64,000 nt of DNA from Aurelia coerulea (taxonomy: Eukaryota; Cnidaria; Scyphozoa; Semaeostomeae; Ulmaridae), in contig CM076947.1 of NCBI GenBank assembly GCA_039566865.1, forward strand, positions 4,471,501 to 4,535,500, written 5' to 3'. Each line of letters begins with the position of its first letter. The stretch's first letter is position 1. This document shows, piece by piece, positions 56,100-64,000 of the stretch. The notes under the pieces were generated by a model that saw nothing but the letters and a program-made list of their open reading frames with translations, did no database searches and was not told where the DNA came from. Position numbers and translations under genes: made by a program.

Positions 56100-57060
56100 A
56101 CAAGTGTTAACTGCAAATTCCCTGCTTGCGTGCTTCAGACAAATCACAGGACCTCTTGGGAATTTCTATTGCATCTGGTGGGTTCAGCTGGGTTCAGATG
56201 GATTCAGGTGGGTTTAACTTATATAAATTATGCTTTCTTAGTGCTTGTGAACAAAGGGTACCACCCAGGGGGGGGTACATGACTTGTGGACAGACGGAGG
56301 TCTGCCGCTTGGGTTTTTGAGAAAACTACCCTCTTCTAATTAACTAAACTTGCCTTGATACCCACTTCTATGATGTATTTTTGCATATCCATGCAACCAT
56401 ATGGAATGTGACTCCCTCGATTGACTCCGAAGGCGCATGAATTGTATGCGAAGGAGCGTGTGGTGTGTGTACATTTGTGGTTTATACTCAACTTGTTTTG
56501 CGAGACTCAGATGACTGCCCGGCCCCTCGAAGTTCTCTCACTTTACTTGAAAGGAGTTTCTTAAGCTCTTGGAGGCTTCGAACATTGCGATTTTTCGATT
56601 GAACGGCACCGTTCGGATCATTTTAAATGCGGGAACAGCCAGACAGCTATGAAACAAAGAAATACCTATATTTGAGGGGGCCGAGGGCCGAGCGCCATGG
56701 TGCCGGGGGCCGGGGCCGGGGGGCCGAGGCCGGTGATCTCTAATAGCGTACAGTTGCTCTGATTCAGTTGTGATGCACTTTGACCTTGTCCAGGTAAAGT
56801 AGTAAAGTAACTATCAGGTCTTCTCTGGCACTTGATTCATTGAAAGATGATTCCTATGTAAGTGTTAACATTTTGGTGCAACATTGGTTCTATGTTGCTT
56901 TATAATTGGGGGAGTACTGATAATTATTTACCATGGCTGTTTTTGTAATGTTTTTGATCATATACAACAAACTCTGCCATTGTGAGAAAGCACAGACAAA
57001 AATTACATGAACAGGTCAACCTTTTATAGAAATAATGCAAAAATGACTGTTTCACAGTCC
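56100..57060. other. Gap with a GC-rich simple stretch
   Basis: Bases 56676-56742 are GGGGCCGAGG/GGCCGGGGCC repeats, strikingly GC-rich against the background. Nothing else recognised. Confidence 0.45.
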
Positions 57061-57325
57061 CATACCAAAAAACTGGGGTGATAACTGGGAAAGCTAGAAT
57101 TTCCCCAGTTTTCCCGGTTTTTTCATAAAAACAAATTTCAAACTGGGAATTCTGTTTCCTAGGAAGCTGGGAATCAGTACCCAAAGAGCTTAGGAAAGCT
57201 GGGAAATGTTCCCAAAAAATTCTATTATATTCCACTATTTCCCAGCTTTACTAGGAATTGTGCTAAGTGTCAGAAAAATCCTATGAATTCCTAGGTATTT
57301 TCCAGTTTTTTTTTTGTATGGGCAC
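57060..57325. repeat. Repeat rich in AAGCTGGGAA / TTCCTAGG words ending in GTATGGGCA
   Basis: Multiple inverted TTCCCAG/CTGGGAA words. The terminal TTGTATGGGCA word also closes the segment near 790-800, suggesting a dispersed element. Confidence 0.35.
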
Positions 57326-57665
57326 CTTGCGTGTGTTTTGTGCTGCTTTACAAAAAACCAATATTGTATGTAATGGATTTATACAGAGCTGTACATTATA
57401 AATTTTGGAAGCAAGCCCTGCAGGGACTAAGGAAGCATCTCAAACTTCAGGGGACTTGGAGCTCTATTTTCATTAAGCTAAAGGGGCATTTCCAGAATAT
57501 AGAAATGGCACATTGCAAAATCTTGGGATTCATGTGCCCCAGGTTCGTCTCTGAAACGTTGAAAGATTGAAGAGGGGGGAAGGCCAAACATTTTTTAGTA
57601 GTAGCACATTAAATAATGAGAACTTGTTTGGTTTAAATAAGAACGTTGATGTCATGTACTTTTCA

Positions 57666-57852
57666 GAGAAACCAAGTTGGCAGTAGCACTGGAATGGAGT
57701 TCTACAGCTTCAAGATTTGCCTCAGATTCATTCCTGACAATGGCTGCACAATAGATACGTTGGTATCAGAAGGTCATCAGACCATTGCTGCTTTCATGCG
57801 AGACAACCATCCTGATGTAAAACATCGATTTGACTTATGGCACATTAAAAAA
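57666..57852 (+). pseudogene. Orphan exon of a transposase-like protein
   Basis: Bounded by acceptor CTTTTCAG and donor AAG|GTAAGT. The exon encodes MEFYSFKICLRFIPDNG, TLVSEGHQTIAAFMRDNHPD and VKHRFDLWHIKK. The (V/T)D/SE.H..I..FMR..HPD..H.FD.WH pattern is shared by RNase-H-like transposase segments of several THAP/Kolobok-like proteins (from memory). No neighbouring exons of the same protein were found on +, so it is a relic or part of a gene with very long introns. Confidence 0.5.
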
Positions 57853-58056
57853 AGTAAGTTCCTATAAATATAGTTATTTCTACCTTTTGTAGAAAGAGTT
57901 ACTGTCACTGACTGTTCTCCTGTACAAAAATACAAGTTTACGCTTGGTCTTGTATACAGTAGGTCAAGTTTTAGCCTTGCAGCAGGGATTATGACCTTGT
58001 TGACCTTGTACTAACTTTTGAAGAAAATTACAAGGCTTAAATACCAAAATATACAC

Positions 58057-58800
58057 TTACTGCATCTGCCACTGTTTAAATTCTGCATTTATCGTCACTT
58101 CGTCGGACAAGAACATCTTGTACTTCTCAATGGCAGGTAAGAGCTCCTCAAAGCAACATTGGCAATAAAGGCAGGGATTAAGGAACCTAGCTTCATGGAC
58201 AGCTTCTGTTGTCTTCCAAAGCGTGACTTCATGTCCAGCAAAACATGGTCTAACATCGGAATAAACAAGACAAGTTAACCTTGAAGTATTCCTCAGCTGA
58301 ACCATCGGAGAGTGCATTCGCTCTGTATCGGGATCTTTCGGGTGCACATGGCTTAGCCTCTTGGATGTTGAGCAATGCTGCCCTTTCCAACACATTCCCA
58401 TAAAGTGAAGCGAAGGATTCATCTACGTTAGCTCTGCCTTCCTCTAGTATTTTGATGACGTTGTCGATCTCTTGAAGAGCCTTCACCAGATCTTTCCCTA
58501 CTGTTTGGAGGCTTTTGCTCAGAATGAGTAAATTGCCGGACATTCTTGTCAAAACGTCCAGCGCAATGAGAAACTCAAACTCAGAGATGCTCTTCTGGAG
58601 GATCTTGGCATCTACTGCTGAGGTCTTGTCGTCCCAATCTTGGATAGCATCGAGAGCAGCTAAAATGTGCGGAAGGAGGTCTGCAAAACACAATATTGCC
58701 TGATATCGTTCAATGAAACGTGTTGTACAGAGTTTGATAAGCTTTCGTTTGCGGTTGTCATAATTTTCCAAAGCAATACTGTCTTGCAACACTTTGTCTC
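58057..58800 (-). pseudogene. hAT-type transposase fragment
   Basis: A minus frame from about 58792 encodes KLCTTRFIERYQAILCFADL, DWDDKTSAVDAKIL, FLIALDVLTRMSGNL and LVKALQEIDNVIKIL. After a frameshift near 58260 come DVRPCFAGHEVTLWKTTEAV and FEELLPAIEKYKMFLSDEV. The CTTRF/W.....A.....L order is that of DUF4371-type hAT proteins. The N-terminal part is cut where the inverted-repeat element at 58852 begins, and the C-terminal dimerisation motif is missing. Confidence 0.65.
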
Positions 58801-58851
58801 TCTTTGCACTCTGAAAAAATGCGACTTCTTTCTTGTAGTCCGGGTCGCTAT

Positions 58852-60331
58852 GTCATCCCGTGCAATTTTCGTGTTAAAATTGATTTTCATCAAATTCTTG
58901 TGTAACGTTTGATGCTGAATCCGAAAATCAATGTTCCCAAGCAAAAAAATGCCAGGAAACACCATTTTTTGGCATGCGTAAATGCATTTGATGCCATATT
59001 GTTATTCAAATCATAAAATCTATTGTCTTTACTTTAAGATGCAGTTTTTAAAGCGTAAATACTATATTTGAGGTGCATGCCAGAAATGGATGATTCCTGG
59101 ACTTTTTTTGGCTCTGGAACATCAATTTTCGGATTCAGCACCTCAAATAAAGTATTTAAGCTCTCTAAATTACGTTATAAGGTAAACATGGCAGATTTTT
59201 CTGACTTTGATACTATTGTGGCATCAAAGGCATCGATGCATGCCGGAAATTGATGCTTCCTGGAATTTTTTTTTGGCTCTGGAACATTGTTTTTCTGATT
59301 CAACACCTCAAATATAGCATTTACGTTCTCAAAAACAACACTACAAAGTAAACATAGAAGATTTTTATGATTTTGACACTATTATGGCAACAAAGGCATC
59401 GATGCATGCCGGAAATTGATGTTTCCTGGAATGTTTGCTGTGCATCATCGATTTTTGGATTCAGCACCTCCAATATAGTATTTTCGCTGTGCAACCTGCA
59501 TGTTAAAAGAAAAATGAAAGGTTTTACGACTTGATACTATTGTAGCATCAAAGGCATCGATGCATACCGGAAATTGATGCTTCCTGGAATTTTTTGGCTC
59601 TGGAACATTGATTTTCGGATTCAGCATCTCAAAATAGCATTTACACTCTTAAAGCTGCATCTTTTGATAAACGTAGTAAATTTTGTGATATCTTCACCAT
59701 TATAGCATCCAAAGGCATCGATGCATGCCGGAAACTGATGCTTCCTGGAATCTTTTGGCTCTGGGACATCGATCTTCGGATTCAGCACCTCAAATATAGA
59801 ATTTATGCTCTTAAAGCTGCATCTTTTGATCAACGTAGTAGATTTTGTGATATTTACACCATGATAGCATCCAAAGGCACCGATGCATGGCGGAAACTGA
59901 TGCTTCCCGGAATTTTTTGGCTCTGGGACATTGATCTTCGGATTCAGCACCACAAATATAGCATTTATGCTCTTAAAGCTGCATCTTTTGATAAACGTAG
60001 TAAATTTTGTGATATTTACCCCATCATAGCATCCAAAGGCATTGATGCATGCCGGAAATTGATGCTTCCTGAAATTGTTTTGCTCTGGAACATTGTTTTT
60101 TGGATTCAGCACCTCAAATATAGCATTTACGCTCTAAGAACTACATTTTAAAGTAAACACAATTGATCTCATGATTTTAATACCAATATGGCATGAAATG
60201 CATTTACGCATGTCAAAAAATGATGTTTCCAGGCATTTTTTGGCTTGGGAACATTGATTTTCGGATTCAGCATCAAAAGTTACAAATGAATCCATTGAAA
60301 AATCAATTTTAACACAAAAATTGCACGTGAC
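58852..60331. mobile_element. Element with about 200-bp inverted ends and an internal tandem array
   Basis: GTGCAATTTTCGTGTTAAAA and about 200 following bases recur inverted up to 60331 (shared GATGCTGAATCCGAAAATCA, CATGCGTAAATGCATTT). Between them, about seven copies of a 159-166-bp unit (GATGCATGCCGGAAATTGAT, TTTTTTGGCTCTGG) are in tandem from about 59070 to 60210. No protein motif. Confidence 0.8.
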
Positions 60332-60956
60332 CTCTTTTTCCGACATTGTGATACAGACTATATGGTTTTAGTTGTTCCATTTGTGATTTGTCTAGACGCG
60401 CGTGACACATTAGCTGAATAGAATTAATTGGTTGATCGTGATTGTTTTGTGAACTTATTCTTTTGGCTAATTGGTCACATTGTTGGCAATTGCTTTTTTT
60501 GTTACGAGGTTGCTACGCAGGGCAGTGAAAACAGAGAGAAAGGGTGCTTTGGGAGGCTTTGTTCTTTACAGGATGTGATTGTAAAATGTCTGCTCATCTC
60601 AGCGATCTCATCAGATGAATTTGAAAGCTGAGGCAGCAAGTGGAGCAACAGTTTATGGTAGATGTATGAAAGACCTGAAATGATTTGATTCTGATAACAT
60701 TCTGGTACACAAATTTCTGGATTGTCAATCTTGTGAGAATGACCGATGCATTTGCCTCAGTTGCATGAGTCTGGATCCGCCCTGCTATGGCTCATGGATT
60801 AAGCTTCTCACCATTGCCATGCAACATGATTGCATTGCATGCAAGAACAGTATTTGCACGGTGGTCCAAGCATTTTTTTGCTGTAAATTTACTGGCTTTA
60901 TTACATACAAACTATAAAACACAAGAAAATGTAATGTTGGAGATTGCCGCTCCAGC

Positions 60957-61700
60957 ATGCTTCGCCTAACTACTAGACAGAGAACATGGATATGCGTCGA
61001 GATGTCAAGAAGGAACAACTCACCGGAGGTTGTTCATCACTGCGCTGCCCATTGGCCAGATGTCCAACCCCCTACCAACTCTGCTGTAGCTCAATTGTAT
61101 CACAAATTTTTAGAGCATGGAACCTGCCTCAACAGGACTAAGGAAATTGTGGACATCTTAGAATGACAAGGACCCCAGATAATGTTGAAAGGGTACAAGA
61201 GGTGTTGATGGAAAATAGTGTGAGGTCATCTAGATGTGATGGAGCTGGCTTGACGCCAAGAACCTTTCGATAGATTGTGAAAGACATTAATATCACTGCT
61301 ACATTTCACTGCTACATTATAAATATCACTGCTACATTTCAGTACAACAACAAAAGCTAGAGCCACGCGACCCAGTGCAGAGAAGAGACTTTTTTGAGGG
61401 ATTCACAAATAGAAACAAACAGAACCCTGATTTTCTCAACAACCTTATCGGTTCACATGAAGAATTTTTCAGCCTTAATTCGAAAGTGAGCACAAAATGT
61501 TATCAAATAGGTAGAGAAAGGGCAAGGATGTGGTGTAACCATTTCTTCACCATCTGTACCAAGGCAAACATACACTGACATTCCAGGAGGACTTGTGCAC
61601 AGCCATTGGTGAACTCGCTACAAGTATTTCTCATGGTAAATACGAGGAGAGGAACAAATTGTGAGAGAAACTTCCAATAGTTGGCAAGCTCATTGATGTG
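60957..61700 (+). pseudogene. Mariner-like transposase relic with DUF4817-type helix-turn-helix
   Basis: Starts RLTTRQRTWICVEMSR, with PDVQPPTNSAVAQLYHKFLE and HGTCLNR typical of the DUF4817 helix-turn-helix that precedes mariner-like transposases in animals. Then, in shifted frames, RVQEVLMENSVRSSR, LTPRTFR, LEPRDPVQRRDFFEGF and NPDFLNNLIGSHEEFFSLN; in relatives a catalytic Asp is expected near the His of that last block. At least two frameshifts and several stops are present. Confidence 0.55.
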
Positions 61701-61748
61701 CATGATTTATCAAGCATCGCTTCTGTTTTCAACAATGACAGGGGCGTA

Positions 61749-63345
61749 TGGGGTGCCATTCCCGCCAAAATTATTTCAGATCATTATTTGGCATTCTGAT
61801 TTCGTTATTCAGTACATATGCATCGTGATTGGTCATTCTTTTCATTATTATGCACACATTTTCATTATTATGCACCACTTTTTATAATTATGCACCACTT
61901 TTTATTATTATGCACCGCTTCTCATTATTATGCAAAATTTTTCATTATTATGCACCACTTTTCATTATTATGCACCATTTTTCATTATTATGCACCACTT
62001 TTCATTATTATGCACCACTTTTCATTATTATGCACCACTTTTCATTATTATGCACCTCTTTCCATTTATTACATTTAATCTACACTTCATATCATGGAGT
62101 ACCCTTCATATGGACTTGTCCAAGTCTCACTTTTTTCATCTGTCGATTGAGCCACAAAAATGCAAAAGGTAACGGGCGCTGCGGGGGATGGAGAAAAAAG
62201 GCGGACGAGAAGGAGAGAGAAAACCTCTCCCACAGGACCAACCCCCAGAAGCCAGCCGAACCCTTGAACACTGCCTCACCACTCACCAAGGGCAGCAAAG
62301 GCATGCCCCTCTACACAATCCCCACAATCGAAAGACACATATTCCAACTGCAAAGACCATACAGAGCAACACCCCCCCCGATAGGACAAACAACACCCAG
62401 GAAACCAACTAGCCCCCAAGTAGGCCAATCCCCAAAGACGGCAGCCCATCATCCACTCAAATGGAAAGCAGAGCCATCTAAAAAAATACCGAGGGTGTAA
62501 GGTAATTGTTTTCAAAAAAGAAAGCTTTGAGTTTTCAACGAAAGCTAAAGAACTCTCTTGTAGCAATTTCGTTTTTTTACTGGAACCTCTCTTTCTGCTG
62601 CTTTGCCTAGCTAAACTAGCCCCTTCTGGAGGTGCAAGCAGGCCTTCTTGAAGTGATGTAGTGGTCCTGTAGTTGAATTAGGCCTACTACTAGCAGACAT
62701 GATTATTGGTGGGTGGTTTGTTGCTGGCTGTATGTTTTGAACGATGGACTGCTCCGGATTTTGAGGACCCATAGATGAAGATTCAGTTACGTTGAGGCTC
62801 TGTACCGCTCTCATTGCACGAGCTAGTAAATGCTTGACTTCTCCAACTTTGCTAGCACCACTGCTTTCTGCCATTTTGTCAATGCTACATGGCTCGCACC
62901 TCGCTCGAGCACGTGCCGTTCTGCATCAGTAAATAAGGAGAAACTATGCCTCATAAAACTGTTTGCCTCATAATATGAAAGTTTCATCATAATGCCTGGT
63001 TTCATAAAAGTGTTTGCCTCAAAATATGAAAGAATCGTTTTCCCTAAAGATTTTGAAGTCTGCAAAGAAATGACAATCTTTGCCTAATAATAAGAAACTA
63101 TGCCTAATGATGAAAAAGCGTGCCTAACTATGAAAAAGTAGGCCTAATAATTGAAAATTATGCATAATAATGAAAAATTGTGCATAATTATGAAAAGTGG
63201 TGCATAATAATGAAAAGTGGTGCATAATAATGAAAAATTGTGCATAATAATGAAAGAATGACTAATCACGATGAATATGTACTGAATAACGAAATCAGAA
63301 TGCCTAATGATGATTTGAAATAATTTTAGCGGGAATGGCACCCCA
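61749..63345. mobile_element. TA-flanked element with inverted ends and 20-bp tandem arrays, 1,597 bp
   Basis: TGGGGTGCCATTCCCGCCAA to about 61840 recurs inverted at 63255-63345, with TA at 61747-61748 and 63346-63347. Next to the left end, about eleven tandem copies of ATGCACCACTTTTCATTATT (61838-62060). Next to the right end, a shorter array of the complementary unit (63150-63250). The interior includes a C-rich stretch and a minus-strand open frame (62611-62874). Confidence 0.8.
62611..62874 (-). CDS. Small frame inside the 1.6-kb element, possible first exon
   Basis: ATG at 62872-62874. MAESSGASKVGEVKHLLAR, AMRAVQSLNVTESS and a Pro/Ser/Asn-rich segment follow. The amphipathic start looks protein-like, but no partner exon or family is recognised. 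It may be a leftover of the parent element's first exon. Confidence 0.25.
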   Translation of the reverse strand: MAESSGASKVGEVKHLLARAMRAVQSLNVTESSSMGPQNPEQSIVQNIQPATNHPPIIMSASSRPNSTTGPLHHFKKACLHLQKGLV

Positions 63346-63390
63346 TACATTGCTTTCAATCTCATTTTCAAAACATAGTTTTCTAGGGTA

Positions 63391-63597
63391 TTGTTAGATT
63401 TCTATGTTCTTAGTTGATATATACGTTGACTGCTTTTCTTTCGCATCTAATATTTCCTTTAATTTCCTTAAATCTAAATCATGTCCTACTATTTTACAAT
63501 TCCTAAATTCTACTTCATTACAATATATACAATCATTAAACAACAAATTTCTATTGTATTGTTAGATTTCTATGTTCTTAGTTGATATATACGTTCA
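63391..63597. repeat. Direct repeat, 37 bp
   Basis: TTGTTAGATTTCTATGTTCT and the following TAGTTGATATATACGTT occur at 63391-63428 and again at 63561-63597. Confidence 0.85.
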
Positions 63598-63637
63598 TTA
63601 AAACATGTCGCCTCGTTTGTTATTATGCTTGATTCAG

Positions 63638-63785
63638 TCTGGCAATATGAGGCTTTTGAAGCTTATGAAGCTTGATGTTCAAGATGTAAGAATTGAGGGC
63701 TCGGGACTCTAATACAAGGCTTGAAGGCCCGAGGCTTGAAGGCAAGAAGCTCGAAATGCAAGGCTTGAGGCTCGAAGGGTCGACA
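63638..63785. repeat. Degenerate GGCTTGAAG minisatellite
   Basis: Many imperfect copies of GAGGCTTGAAGGC. No gene is seen in the remaining bases to the window end. Confidence 0.65.
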
Positions 63786-64000
63786 TATAGAATACTCTTA
63801 AGTGTTCATTTACTCTTCCTGACTTTTCAGATGCAGCTGGTGCACATTGAAATAATTAGATAGCTATATTTGGAGGTTCAGAGAGTTATGATCAAGTTAA
63901 GAAGTCATTAATATACATTTTAGAAGAAGCAAAGATGCTCCAGGCATTCCCTAGACTGATGACATGGTCATAGTTATTGCTATTAAAATACTGCCGGATG

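Noticed and set aside
56676..56742. GC-rich stretch considered as a CpG-island promoter
   Set aside because: It is simple GGGGCC-type repetition with no adjacent coding exon.
59738..60151. Open frames on both strands across the 162-bp repeats
   Set aside because: They arise because the repeat unit lacks stops in some frames; the repeated peptide is a by-product of the array.
61838..62060. Regular 20-bp repeats resembling a CRISPR array
   Set aside because: Units are contiguous without spacers, and the mirrored array and inverted ends show a eukaryotic transposon.
61829..62500. Long open frame on + (223 codons)
   Set aside because: Its first half is a translation of the 20-bp tandem array (repeated SLLCTTFHYYAP-like text) and the rest is low-complexity. 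No protein family fits.

Overview
The window is repeat-dense nuclear DNA from an invertebrate animal. Genes carry GT-AG introns, coding exons are sparse, and overall composition is AT-rich. Almost every recognisable protein belongs to a transposable element or a transposon-derived family: THAP/P-element, CaRF-MULE, DUF6589, KDZ/HMGXB3-like, hAT, non-LTR reverse transcriptase and mariner-like. These families are typical of cnidarians, hemichordates, echinoderms and lancelets, but nothing seen here fixes the phylum. I saw no bacterial features, rRNA or convincing tRNA.

Layout. (1) 1-5.8 kb: the C-terminal tail of an unknown gene on + (1-213), then a complete-looking four-exon DUF6589 gene on - (5478-1097). 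(2) 6.5-16.1 kb: a seven-exon gene on + encoding a CaRF (ALS2CR8-type) domain, a MULE DDE transposase, a SWIM finger, a Ulp1-type cysteine protease and a PHD-like finger. Its protease domain is split by an 884-bp TA-flanked palindromic MITE. (3) 17-36 kb: decayed fragments (MULE, LINE, HECT, KDZ/HMGXB3-like, hAT), a 3.3-kb element with 70-bp inverted ends, several MITEs and minisatellites. (4) 39-49 kb: ORF1-like and HECT fragments, then a LINE relic containing a 6,108-bp P-superfamily element (41102-47209) with 34-bp terminal inverted repeats and a 7-bp target duplication, and further on a 583-bp near-perfect palindromic MITE. (5) 49.3-54.3 kb: a second, decayed P-type element in the opposite orientation. 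(6) 55-64 kb: minisatellites, an orphan transposase exon, a hAT fragment, a 1.5-kb element carrying a tandem array of about 162-bp repeats between long inverted ends, a decayed mariner-like gene, and a 1.6-kb element with 20-bp tandem arrays near both ends.

The most interesting pattern is that both P-type elements carry two genes in the same convergent layout. One is the THAP/P transposase; the other encodes a protein of about 384 residues with an acidic N-terminus, one C2H2 finger and a conserved helical domain. Because both copies keep it, the second gene looks like a real component of this P-element lineage. In the better copy the accessory gene is open throughout and the transposase has one visible lesion, an in-frame TGA. 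The CaRF-MULE-SWIM-Ulp1-PHD gene is the second main find.
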